A stretch of 23,737 nucleotides of DNA from CALKCV01 sp964609515. Lineage in GTDB: Bacteria; Cyanobacteriota; Cyanobacteriia; Cyanobacteriales; Microcoleaceae. A model generated the notes under the pieces. That model ran no database searches, was not told the DNA's origin, and worked only from the letters and a program-made list of their open reading frames with translations. The translations under genes and the position numbers were made by a program. Where the stretch lies: contig CAZSTZ010000094.1 in assembly GCA_964609515.1 (NCBI GenBank), forward strand, positions 1 through 23,737, written 5' to 3'. Position 1 is the stretch's first letter, and every line of letters begins with the position of its first letter. Positions 16,602 to 23,657 of the stretch are shown piece by piece.

Positions 16602-18120
16602 AATTTTTCTCCTGGGAATAGCTGAAATGTGATGGCGCGATGACCCCTTTCTAAAGGGCGAGAATGTAAAATCGTGGGGTCAACTTGTTTATCTGGTTTG
16701 ACAGTAAAATAAACTTTAGTTTCTCGCAGTTCCCTTAACTTAGTTCNNNNNNNNNNNNNNNNNNNNNNNNNNNNNNNNNNNNNNNNNNNNNNNNNNNNNN
16801 NNNNNNNNNNNNNNNNNNNNNNNNNNNNNNNNNNNNNNNNNNNNNNTCTGGTTTGACAGTAAAATAAACTTTAGTTTCTCGCAGTTCCCTTAACTTAGTT
16901 CCACGAACGCTCGACCAAAAGCGGCGATCGCTCAAACGACGAATATAAACCCTATTATCTCTCTCCAGCGTTAGTTCTATTTCGCGAGTATGCTCTTTAT
17001 AACCAGGGTCAAAAATTCGACTTGTTAAAATCAAATTACTACCATAACTCAAACCGAGAATTGGTAAATCTTTTGGTTCGTTAACTATCCCTTTTCCTGG
17101 CTCCCATCTCCCCACTCTAACTAATAGAAAACTAGGGCGAGGATAGTCGCACCAAGGACATTTTTTATGAGAAAAATAGTAAGTTCCCTCGCATTCTGGA
17201 CACTCAATAGTAGCATCAGCCGCCGCATAAAGTTTTTCTTTCCATTCAGTTAATTTAGGTCGTTTTAAAGGGTCGCCCAAACCTTCACCAAAACAACGTT
17301 GAGATAATTCTCTTAAGTCTTTAGTCAAGACAATTTCTCTAGGCATTCCCCAAGAAGCTCTATTGCTAGAATTATTTGGTTCGTCAATCCAAGGCAACAT
17401 TCCTGCTAGGGCATTTTCCATTATTTCTGGTTCCCCATATTCGACCATATCTCCTTTTAAAGGATGAACCAAACACAAAGTTTTAAAAGCGATTGCCGCA
17501 AAAGCATGGGCGTCGGTAAGAGTATTAACCCCAGACTTTCCTCTTACTAATTCTGGGGCACCATAACCGGGAGTGTAAACCGGAATAGAAGCCGGCGAAC
17601 TCTCATAATGAAGGTTATCAATATCGATTAATCTTACTTCCAAACCATCCGCATCCTCAGAGACAAAAATATTACCCGGAGAAGGGTCCGCATAAACTAA
17701 AGACTTGCCATGTAACCGAGCAAATACCTCAGAACAACGGGCCAAAAGATAAAGCCGTCGCCGCAGTCCGCCCCCTTGAAAATACCACTCCACTAGATTA
17801 GATTCATTTTGCGGAAAATCAATTAATTTACTCAGTGGAACCATTCCCGTAAGCAAGTCCATCACATAACCGAGACGCGGCGGCTGCAATCTTTCTATTA
17901 AACGGGCCAAAGGCAATTCCTCTATAGGAAGCAGGCGTAATTGAGTTAGTTGGTTGTAGAGCTTTTCTTTTTCAGCCTCAGACTTTTTCCCAAGTATTTT
18001 AACTGCAAAATTGCCATTTTTTACGGAAAAAACCGCGCCTTGTCCGCCTCTAGCTAATTCTCGATCTATTTCATAAACCCTTCCTAAGGTATCGATTACT
18101 CGTTTAGATTTTTCGCTCAT
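16598..18120 (-). CDS. TerY-associated Ser/Thr kinase with zinc ribbon (assembly-damaged)
   Basis: This protein kinase is broken in the scaffold by a spurious duplication and gap. Removing 155 bases (16747-16901) restores a 455-residue frame whose TGA overlaps the helicase ATG (ATGA). The kinase fold is atypical but complete: glycine loop RGGQGAVF (24-31), K41 in FAVKIL, catalytic YADPSPGN (143-150, D145) in place of HRD, metal-binding D166 in LIDIDN in place of DFG, and APE at 188-190. A zinc ribbon follows (C307, C310, C321, C324), then a beta-rich C-terminal domain of about 125 residues. This architecture next to a TerY-like vWA gene is the kinase of the TerY-P group, thought to act in phosphorylation signalling. 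The PP2C phosphatase of that triad was not found. The substrate may be the vWA protein or the helicase; this is inference. Confidence 0.88.
16692..16901. other. Assembly artefact: 55-bp duplicated contig ends around 100 N
   Basis: The 55 bases at 16692-16746 are identical to 16847-16901, separated by exactly 100 N. This is what is expected when two contigs sharing a k-mer-length overlap are scaffolded instead of merged. Collapsing them (removing 155 bases) gives an open, stop-free kinase frame ending in an ATGA overlap with the next gene. That would be unlikely if the gap held real sequence. Confidence 0.9.
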
Positions 18121-18150
18121 TTTCTTTAATTAAACCCCCGAAAAACCAAT

Positions 18151-18822
18151 CTAAATTAAATCTTCCAAGTCTTCAATAGCATCTGGCATCATCAGCGGAA
18201 CGCTCTGAGGATTAATGCTTTTTGAAAGAGCAGAAACAGTCATCGTTACCCAACGGAAAAACTGCTTTATTTCTCTTGCTTGTTCTGCTTTAAATAGAGG
18301 AACATCGGGGTTAGCAATAAACTCTTTGAGAACCTTTTCATCGGCATCCTCGCCGATCGCCATTGCCAGACGCACCGCTTTTTTTCCCCGTTCCGACGTT
18401 AAAAGTCTTTCCAGTGGAGCTTTCCACTCATCTGTCGGCTGCCCGTCGGATACTAAAACTATAGTAGGATAGTAAGCGCGACTGGGAATTTGGCTGCGGT
18501 CTTCCACCAAGTCCGTCGCTACCTCCAAAGCAGCCCCTAACGGAGTGCGCCCGGACGCTGGCATATCGGTCCACCGGACTTGAGAAATTGGGGCGAGAGG
18601 CTGATGGACCTGGGCCTCATCTCTACCGCCAAAAGTAATAACGGCGACTTGGACTTCTGCTTGGGTATTGGTTTCAGAGGCCAAAGAGCCGATCGTTTCG
18701 GCAATAGCTCGATTGAGAGCTTCTATTTTACCTTCAACGCTCATACTACCGCTGATATCTGCCAAGATAATCGTAGGTAGAGGTCTCGGTGGTGGGGGTG
18801 TAAATTGTTTTAGCGGGCTCAT
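18151..18822 (-). CDS. TerY-like vWA-domain protein
   Basis: This 223-residue single-domain von Willebrand factor A protein has the full metal-ion-dependent adhesion site: D22, S24 and S26 in ADISGSMS, T93 in SGRTPLG and D126 in VSDGQPTD. There is no signal peptide or membrane segment, so it is cytoplasmic, unlike surface vWA adhesins. Length and architecture match the TerY group, which is encoded beside a kinase (and often a PP2C phosphatase) in stress and defence operons. It lies 30 bases upstream of the kinase gene. It probably acts as a Mg-dependent scaffold and may be a kinase substrate. The 131-bp spacer before it contains a possible promoter, so this gene may open the main transcription unit running to 5931. 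The acidic tail (DAIEDLEDLI) could be a docking peptide, which is speculative. Confidence 0.85.
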   Translation of the reverse strand: MSPLKQFTPPPPRPLPTIILADISGSMSVEGKIEALNRAIAETIGSLASETNTQAEVQVAVITFGGRDEAQVHQPLAPISQVRWTDMPASGRTPLGAALEVATDLVEDRSQIPSRAYYPTIVLVSDGQPTDEWKAPLERLLTSERGKKAVRLAMAIGEDADEKVLKEFIANPDVPLFKAEQAREIKQFFRWVTMTVSALSKSINPQSVPLMMPDAIEDLEDLI

Positions 18823-18882
18823 GTTTTACATAATTATGGGTTATTAGGAACTGTTAGACCCTTTTTGAGAGAGACTAAACCT

Positions 18883-18911
18883 AGTTTAACTACCATTTCG
18901 CCAGACAACAA
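18883..18911 (-). promoter_or_regulatory. Possible promoter of the vWA-kinase-helicase unit
   Basis: On the minus strand TTGTTG (18906-18911) and TAAACT (18883-18888) are separated by 17 bases, resembling sigma-70 -35 and -10 boxes. They lie in the 131-bp spacer upstream of the vWA gene, the largest unique spacer inside the accessory block. The match is imperfect. Confidence 0.3.
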
Positions 18912-18953
18912 CCCACCTACAACATTCGCAAAGATTTGTAATATATCTTTAAA

Positions 18954-19439
18954 TTACTCAGAAAAAGAGTCTGGACAGAGAAATACTATTTTTACCCCAT
19001 GCACGGCCAATTGAGCCTCAAAATCTCTCCAGTCAGAATCAACTGCATTTAAGATAGGCGGCTTTTCTGGATGAGCTAAAGCAACTGCAACAAACTTTCT
19101 GTCCGATAAATCGAAACCTTCTAATGCCGCATCTTTTGGAAACTCTAAAAAATTATGTTCGGATATTTCTGTAATCGGCACAAGTTCGCATTTTTCCAAG
19201 TAGTATCGATTGTCATGGATCCACTTAAAAAAAGCATCGCCAACTCCGGGTTCTCCAGTAAAAGATAAATGCTTTTTATATTCGTTAAAAATCAGCCCTC
19301 CCTCATCTAAAACGAGAATTATTTGCCCTTGCTGAATCTCCAGTAATTTATTGATGCAATTAAGAACGCATTGGGGCGATGCCTGCGACTTTGCATTAGC
19401 GACAATCAGCACGTTAGTATCAGCGATCGCCCTATTCAC
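18954..19439 (-). CDS. PIN-domain protein coupled to DUF3696 ATPase
   Basis: This 161-residue protein resembles a PIN-like nuclease. It begins IADTNVLI (D7), has VLDEGG (44-49) and an acidic helix with E53, then GFDLSDRKFVAVALAH (108-123, D110/D113) and NAVDSDWRDF (131-140, D134/D136). This spacing of acids fits the metal-binding active site of PIN RNases. The start is GTG, overlapping the ATPase stop as GTGA, so translation is coupled to that gene. It could be the effector of a two-gene ATPase-nuclease defence module. It does not look like a classic VapC, since no small antitoxin precedes it. Function and target are not shown by the sequence. Confidence 0.7.
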   Translation of the reverse strand: MNRAIADTNVLIVANAKSQASPQCVLNCINKLLEIQQGQIILVLDEGGLIFNEYKKHLSFTGEPGVGDAFFKWIHDNRYYLEKCELVPITEISEHNFLEFPKDAALEGFDLSDRKFVAVALAHPEKPPILNAVDSDWRDFEAQLAVHGVKIVFLCPDSFSE

Positions 19440-20791
19440 TCTGCCGCAGCCTCCATTTTACGTCTCATCTCTGCCGTTGTCTTAGCAGCAATTTCCCCAA
19501 GTTCGTCGCCAAAAAAGTCTTTCGGCCAATTCCTAATATTGCCAAAAGTATCTAACTCCAGCGGAATTAATTGGGATTTTCCCGAACTGTCAGTCTCGCA
19601 AAAATAAAGCGCTGCTTCTTCATTATTAAGCCGTTCTTCTGCAACCCGCCGCTGCAACCTTCGCAACAAATATTCGCTGTGACTCTCCAAAATAACCTGC
19701 AAATTCCGGTTTTTTATCCCATCAATTAAAACATCGGCCAAACCTGCCTGCACTGACGGATGTAAGTGAATTGCTGGATGTTCTAAAATAATAGTCGAAC
19801 CCTTGGGAACGTAATAGCATAAAACCAGCACCGGTAGTATTTGCGAGACACCAAAACCAACATCTGTAATTAATACCGATGGTGCTGTGGGGGAACGACG
19901 AACTCGCACTTCATAATATTGACTATTTTCTCCTATAGGTTTAACAGTAAAATCGTCAATTAATTTCAAATCCCGCAATTTTTCTGCCACCCACTGTTCG
20001 ATAAGACTATTTTTATCTAACTTTTGAGAAGCTAACAAGGCATCAACAGCAAACTCCCCCCGCTTACCCACATCCTGGGGTTTTTCCCCCGTCCATAAAT
20101 ATTGACGTTGGGGATAGTCGCGCAACGGCCCCAAATAATAAACATTTTGCCATAAATCCTCAAAAGCTAACACGAAATCCGATAAAAAACTGGCATTTTG
20201 ATAATATGTATTAACTTTGTCTGGGAATCTGTAACTTTTTAATGGTGGCGGTAACGGCCAACCTCGACCGCGATTTCGTTTTAATTCGTATCCCGAAGAA
20301 ATCAATTGATACTCGCCGCCACTTTCAGCAGTTTGCTCCTCTTTAACCTGCATTCCAAATTGATAGTTGCTGCCCCCCGCACTAAAATTATAGGAAAATT
20401 TTTCCACCGAAATGCTGTTAGCAGTACCTTCAATTGTTGCGGCAAAATTAAGTGCTGGAATTGAAAATAAAATTTGCTCCGGTTCCCCTTCTGGGTCGAG
20501 AATGTCTAGAGGTTTTGCCAGTTTCCAGTCTAAAGAAAAAGAGATTTTCCCCGGAGTTTTACCGTCGCTTACAATGTCAGAAAAGGTTCCCAAATCCACA
20601 TACGGTTCCCTAGTATTTAATACTCGTTGGCGGTCTATTGTTTCCACAGTCTGCTTTAACATCAACAGCAATTGTAAAATGGCAGTTTTACCAGAGCTAT
20701 TGCTGCCAAAAAAACCAGTTAGGGGAGCAAATTTAATCTCCCCTGTCTCGTGCCACGATTTGAAGTTTTCAGCGCGTAAGTTTGAAATCAT
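19436..20791 (-). CDS. DUF3696-type ABC/OLD-like ATPase
   Basis: This is a 451-residue ATPase of the AAA_21/DUF3696 group, related to SMC-like and OLD-type ATPases. Walker A is GSNSSGKT (29-36), followed by helix ILQLLLMLKQT. The ABC-type nucleotide-binding half has SQILPVLVLC near residue 316. Walker B is TIILEHPAIHLHPS, and the H-loop is ILESHSEYLLRRLQ. The C-terminal block FGNIRNWPKDFFGDELGEIA is the DUF3696 signature. The protein has no membrane segment and no Toprim domain, so a partner would supply nuclease activity. The obvious candidate is the PIN protein translated from an overlapping start. Comparable ATPase-plus-nuclease pairs include Septu and Gabija-like systems. The upstream spacer carries hairpin repeat copy 4. 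Confidence 0.85.
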   Translation of the reverse strand: MISNLRAENFKSWHETGEIKFAPLTGFFGSNSSGKTAILQLLLMLKQTVETIDRQRVLNTREPYVDLGTFSDIVSDGKTPGKISFSLDWKLAKPLDILDPEGEPEQILFSIPALNFAATIEGTANSISVEKFSYNFSAGGSNYQFGMQVKEEQTAESGGEYQLISSGYELKRNRGRGWPLPPPLKSYRFPDKVNTYYQNASFLSDFVLAFEDLWQNVYYLGPLRDYPQRQYLWTGEKPQDVGKRGEFAVDALLASQKLDKNSLIEQWVAEKLRDLKLIDDFTVKPIGENSQYYEVRVRRSPTAPSVLITDVGFGVSQILPVLVLCYYVPKGSTIILEHPAIHLHPSVQAGLADVLIDGIKNRNLQVILESHSEYLLRRLQRRVAEERLNNEEAALYFCETDSSGKSQLIPLELDTFGNIRNWPKDFFGDELGEIAAKTTAEMRRKMEAAAE

Positions 20792-20821
20792 TTTGTTGGG
20801 TAGTTTTCGTGATTACGATCT

Positions 20822-20853
20822 AGAAACCCGGTTTTTCCAAAAAACCGGGTTTC
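20822..20853. repeat. AAACCCGG hairpin repeat, copy 4
   Basis: AGAAACCCGGTTTTTCC is followed by its complement, forming a 32-bp hairpin in the 77-bp spacer between the small unknown gene and the ATPase gene. It belongs to the same family as the copies at 2769, 3548 and 9180. Confidence 0.85.
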
Positions 20854-20868
20854 ACCAGATACACCGCG

Positions 20869-21180
20869 TTAACTTGCCTCCTCTGTTTTAGTGGCGATTT
20901 CGGCAATTAAACTGTCTAAGGAGATATTGTTGCTGCCATCCGATAACGATTGAATTTCCCTAGGTTTTATTTTGGCATCCACCTCCGCCAATGACAAAAC
21001 TGGTAAATCGAATGCTTCTCTAAACCACTCCATCATTTGTATCAATTCTTCCAAAGATGCCCCCACGAAAGCAACAGGACTTTTATCGTATCCGATAATA
21101 GTGCCGTCCGTTTCGTAGAATACCTCGCGAATTGAATAGCGTTCGTTGTCGTCGCGAAATATGCGATAGGTCCAGATCAT
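20869..21180 (-). CDS. Small conserved-looking protein of unknown function
   Basis: This 103-residue acidic protein starts MIWTYRIFRDDNERYSI and continues with a beta-hairpin-like VFYETDGTIIGY. A helix EELIQMMEWFREAFDLPVL (about 50-68) and a polar C-terminal tail rich in S, E and T follow. It has no membrane segment and no catalytic motif I recognise. I have the impression of similar short proteins in cyanobacteria but cannot name a family. An AGGA lies 11 bases before the ATG. It lies 48 bases after the DUF2442 gene (spacer with a HIP1 site) and upstream of the ATPase gene. It may be a third member of the DUF4160/DUF2442 cluster; this is a guess from position. Confidence 0.6.
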   Translation of the reverse strand: MIWTYRIFRDDNERYSIREVFYETDGTIIGYDKSPVAFVGASLEELIQMMEWFREAFDLPVLSLAEVDAKIKPREIQSLSDGSNNISLDSLIAEIATKTEEAS

Positions 21181-21228
21181 AGCTTTTAGTCCTGCTTATA
21201 AATTAGGAAGGGGCGATCGCTCCGATTA

Positions 21229-21492
21229 TTACTCAACATTTACAGGTTCATGTTCGGACAAACTAGCCGCCAGTTTCAGCAAACCATCAATTGATAAGTC
21301 TTCATCAATAATCGGCCAACGAACCCCGTAACCAGAAGGAGAAATTTGATAAATTCTACGTTCTGTATCGCTGCCTCTGGCTAATTTACTGGAAACTGCC
21401 GATAAAGGCAAGCGGTATTCTTGTCCGTCCACAGACAAAATCAGATTTGTATCCTCAAAATCAATTTGTTGTACGTCGTGGAATTTATTCAT
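21229..21492 (-). CDS. DUF2442 protein
   Basis: This 87-residue protein resembles DUF2442: VQQIDFEDTNLILSVDGQ, then a YRLPLSAVSSKL segment and the typical IYQISPSGYGVRWPIIDEDL. The ATG at 21492 is chosen over a start further upstream because GGAGG (21501-21505) lies 8 bases before it, and because it overlaps the DUF4160 stop by 8 bases. Members usually stand beside DUF4160 genes. The pair has been suggested to be toxin-antitoxin-like, but I know of no firm function. Confidence 0.8.
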   Translation of the reverse strand: MNKFHDVQQIDFEDTNLILSVDGQEYRLPLSAVSSKLARGSDTERRIYQISPSGYGVRWPIIDEDLSIDGLLKLAASLSEHEPVNVE

Positions 21493-21745
21493 TTTCGTTA
21501 CCTCCAAAAAAATTAGACCACTCCTCCACAATATAGTCAAAATTTAGCAAAATAATTTTCTTTACCTCTCTCGTATCTCGGGAGTTCATGTTGTAAGCAT
21601 ACGCCTCTCGAATAGCGTAATCTTCAACATCTAACCAGTATTTACATTCTTTTTCCGCCTTTTGCGCGTGAATGTGAATTGGCTCGTTTCCTTCATTAGA
21701 ATAAAAAAACAATCGCCAACCTCGTACATACAAAACTGTAGGCAT
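21485..21745 (-). CDS. DUF4160 protein
   Basis: This 86-residue protein matches DUF4160: the MPTVLYVRGWRLFFYSNEGN start, PIHIHAQKAEKECKYWLDVE in the middle and a C-terminal helix with IVEEWSNFFGG. The family HxH-like pattern (HIHAQK) is present. It is the first gene of the accessory block and is translationally coupled to the DUF2442 gene. Upstream lie repeats and an assembly gap, so its promoter is not visible. A toxin-antitoxin-like role is a hypothesis only. Confidence 0.85.
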   Translation of the reverse strand: MPTVLYVRGWRLFFYSNEGNEPIHIHAQKAEKECKYWLDVEDYAIREAYAYNMNSRDTREVKKIILLNFDYIVEEWSNFFGGNENE

Positions 21746-21800
21746 TACAATCCAATACTCTCCTTCTTTCTTTACTGATGTTAATTATTGCAAACATACC

Positions 21801-21858
21801 AAGCACTTTAGCGCCTCGAATAAAAGCTATCTAAAGCACTAAAGTGCTTACTACGAAC
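21801..21858. repeat. AAGCACTTTA inverted repeat next to gap
   Basis: AAGCACTTTA (21801-21810) is inverted at 21840-21849 (TAAAGTGCTT). The second arm is also part of a 16-bp palindrome at 21834-21849. The sequence then runs into CTACGAAC, the core also seen in the 52-bp palindrome at 895-946, and reaches the assembly gap. Confidence 0.7.
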
Positions 21859-21958
21859 NNNNNNNNNNNNNNNNNNNNNNNNNNNNNNNNNNNNNNNNNN
21901 NNNNNNNNNNNNNNNNNNNNNNNNNNNNNNNNNNNNNNNNNNNNNNNNNNNNNNNNNN
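21859..21958. other. Assembly gap (100 N) with 14-bp duplicated flanks
   Basis: Exactly 100 N separate two copies of TGCTTACTACGAAC (21845-21858 and 21959-21972). The gap is probably an unresolved member of the repeat family, or overlapping contig ends. Distances between serS and the DUF4160 gene are therefore unreliable. Confidence 0.9.
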
Positions 21959-21977
21959 TGCTTACTACGAACGACTC

Positions 21978-23258
21978 CTACAAATACTCCCGCCCCAGAT
22001 AAGATTGCAACGCCTCCGGTACCTTCACCGTTCCATCCACCTGTTGATAGTTCTCCAAAATAGCCGCCATCGTCCGCCCCACCGCCAAACCGGAACCGTT
22101 TAAAGCGTGAACGAACTGGGTACCTTTCTTTTTACCTTCCTTAAAACGAATGTTAGCTCGCCTTCCCTGAAAATCTTTGACGTTGGAACAACTGGAAATC
22201 TCCCGATATGTACCCGCCGAAGGCAACCAAACTTCGATATCGTAACACTTCGCCGCCGCAAAACCTAAATCTCCCGTACACAACTCTATAACTCGATAGG
22301 GCAATTTCAACTCTTGCAACACTCCCTCGGCATCCGCCACTAACTTTTCGTGTTCCTCCTCGGAAGTTTCGGGGCGTACCAGTTTCACCAATTCTACTTT
22401 ATTAAATTGATGCAGTCGAATTAAGCCTCTGGTATCTTTGCCGTAAGCTCCCGCCTCCCGCCGAAAACAAGGAGTGTAAGAACAATGATAAATTGGCAAG
22501 TCGTCGGCGTTGAGAATTTCGTCTCGGTAAAGGTTCACCACTGGCACTTCCGAGGTGGGAATTAACCACAAGTCGTCGCCATCGCATTTAAAGCTTTCTT
22601 CGGCAAACTTCGGCAGTTGGCCGGTTCCAGTCAGGGAAGCGGTGTTGACTAACAGGGGCGGCATGACTTCTGTATAACCGGCTTTGGTGTGGCGATCGAG
22701 CATAAATTGAATGAGCGCCCTTTCCAAAGCTGCCCCTACCCCCACCAAGGCAACAAACCGACTTTGCGCGATTTTCACTCCCCGTTCAAAATTGAAAATT
22801 CCTAGTTTTTCCCCGACTTCGTAGTGGGGGAGGATTTTTTTGTTCTGGGGAATATACTCGTCGCCCCACCGCCGCACTTCTACATTTTCCGTTTCGTTTT
22901 TGCCGATGGGGGTGGACTCGCTGGGCAGGTTGGGCAGGGGTAATAAGAGCGCTTCTATTTGCGTTTTGAGTCGTCTTTCTTTGGGCTCCAGTTCGCTAAG
23001 TTGGGCCTTTAGTTGGTTGCCTTCTTCTTTGAGGGCCGCGACTTCCGGGCCGTTGGGGTCGCTGCCGGATTTGATTTTTTGGCCGACTTCTTTACCTATT
23101 TGGTTGCTGCGGGCCTGGAGTTGCGATCGCTCCGTTTCTAGTTCCCGCTGTTGGCCGTCTAGGGTTAAGAGCCCCTGGATTTCGTAGTCGTCTCCCCGAC
23201 GGGCCAGCATTTCTCGGACTAATTCTGGATTGTCCCGAATTTGTTTGATGTCTAACAC
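21978..23258 (-). CDS. serS: Seryl-tRNA synthetase
   Basis: This enzyme charges tRNA-Ser (and tRNA-Sec where present) with serine in the cytoplasm. The protein is full length at 426 residues. The N-terminal tRNA-binding arm is a long coiled coil (about 28-105). The class II core carries TSEVP (235-239), motif 2 starting CFRREAGAYG (264-273) and continuing to about 285, and motif 3 GSGLAVGRTMAAIL (388-401). The start is GTG at 23258 (MLDIKQIRDNPE), supported by AAGGA closely upstream; this start gives the standard family N terminus. It appears to be single-gene: 232 bases with repeats and a gap follow before the DUF4160 gene. It marks the housekeeping boundary right of the accessory block. Confidence 0.97.
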   Translation of the reverse strand: MLDIKQIRDNPELVREMLARRGDDYEIQGLLTLDGQQRELETERSQLQARSNQIGKEVGQKIKSGSDPNGPEVAALKEEGNQLKAQLSELEPKERRLKTQIEALLLPLPNLPSESTPIGKNETENVEVRRWGDEYIPQNKKILPHYEVGEKLGIFNFERGVKIAQSRFVALVGVGAALERALIQFMLDRHTKAGYTEVMPPLLVNTASLTGTGQLPKFAEESFKCDGDDLWLIPTSEVPVVNLYRDEILNADDLPIYHCSYTPCFRREAGAYGKDTRGLIRLHQFNKVELVKLVRPETSEEEHEKLVADAEGVLQELKLPYRVIELCTGDLGFAAAKCYDIEVWLPSAGTYREISSCSNVKDFQGRRANIRFKEGKKKGTQFVHALNGSGLAVGRTMAAILENYQQVDGTVKVPEALQSYLGREYL

Positions 23259-23541
23259 GATCCTTTTTTCCTCTCTTGGACTTTTCTTGATTTTGGCCTT
23301 TTCCAGAATATTACTTTATCCCGAGTTTTGGCGCGAAACCCCCCAACGATCGCTTTTTGGCCCCTCTTTAGACTCTTCTACAGGCAATTGCCAGATTTTT
23401 TTACCAATTAAAAGCTACATATAAACTTGAAAAACTACTTTAAGCATCAACTTAAAGCTAATACTTTCAAACTTAAAACAGTAGTTAAGTTTTTGTTATT
23501 AGTTTAATAATAAAAAATAATTTAATTTTCACCTTAAATGA
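23259..23541. other. Non-coding region upstream of serS
   Basis: No supported gene. The left 150 bases are presumably the serS leader and promoter region. The right part (about 23400-23535) is very AT-rich, with repeated AACTTAAA/TTTAAGC-like words, and could hold divergent promoters for serS and for the small RNA candidate. No clean -35/-10 pair was identified. Confidence 0.5.
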
Positions 23542-23576
23542 GGGGTAAAACCCATCAGGGGTGTTATATTACAAAC

Positions 23577-23635
23577 ATAGTAGATGCACCCTGATAGTTC
23601 CGGTCCCTTAGTCCTTCGAGACCAAGGGATTTTTT
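23577..23635 (+). ncRNA. Candidate small RNA or attenuated leader
   Basis: A TATATT box at 23565-23570 could start a transcript near 23577 that ends in the intrinsic terminator at 23604-23635, giving an RNA of about 60 bases. ATCAGGGGTG (23554-23563) and CACCCTGAT (23587-23595) form an imperfect inverted repeat around the box and may be an operator. The stretch from ATG at 23584 also forms a 24-codon open frame ending at a TAA near 23658, so a short peptide cannot be excluded. It matches no RNA family I can name. It may instead be the leader of a gene right of the window. Confidence 0.35.
23604..23635 (+). terminator. Rho-independent terminator
   Basis: TCCCTTAGTC (23604-23613) pairs with GACCAAGGGA (23620-23629), with one mismatch and the loop CTTCGA. 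Six T follow at 23630-23635. No plus-strand gene in the window ends before it, so it must end a short RNA or act as an attenuator. Confidence 0.75.
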
Positions 23636-23657
23636 ATTGGCCGTTTTTCTGGCGTTA

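Noticed and set aside
16735..16846. Kinase ending in ELS as a truncated gene or pseudogene
   Set aside because: The end arises only by reading through N and a duplicated contig end. Collapsing the 55-bp duplicate restores a full frame.
18954..19439. VapBC-type toxin-antitoxin pair
   Set aside because: The PIN protein is coupled to a 451-residue ATPase and not to a small DNA-binding antitoxin.
20412..20891. 159-codon plus-strand open frame over the ATPase start
   Set aside because: It runs antisense to the Walker A region of the ATPase and through a hairpin repeat; no family features.
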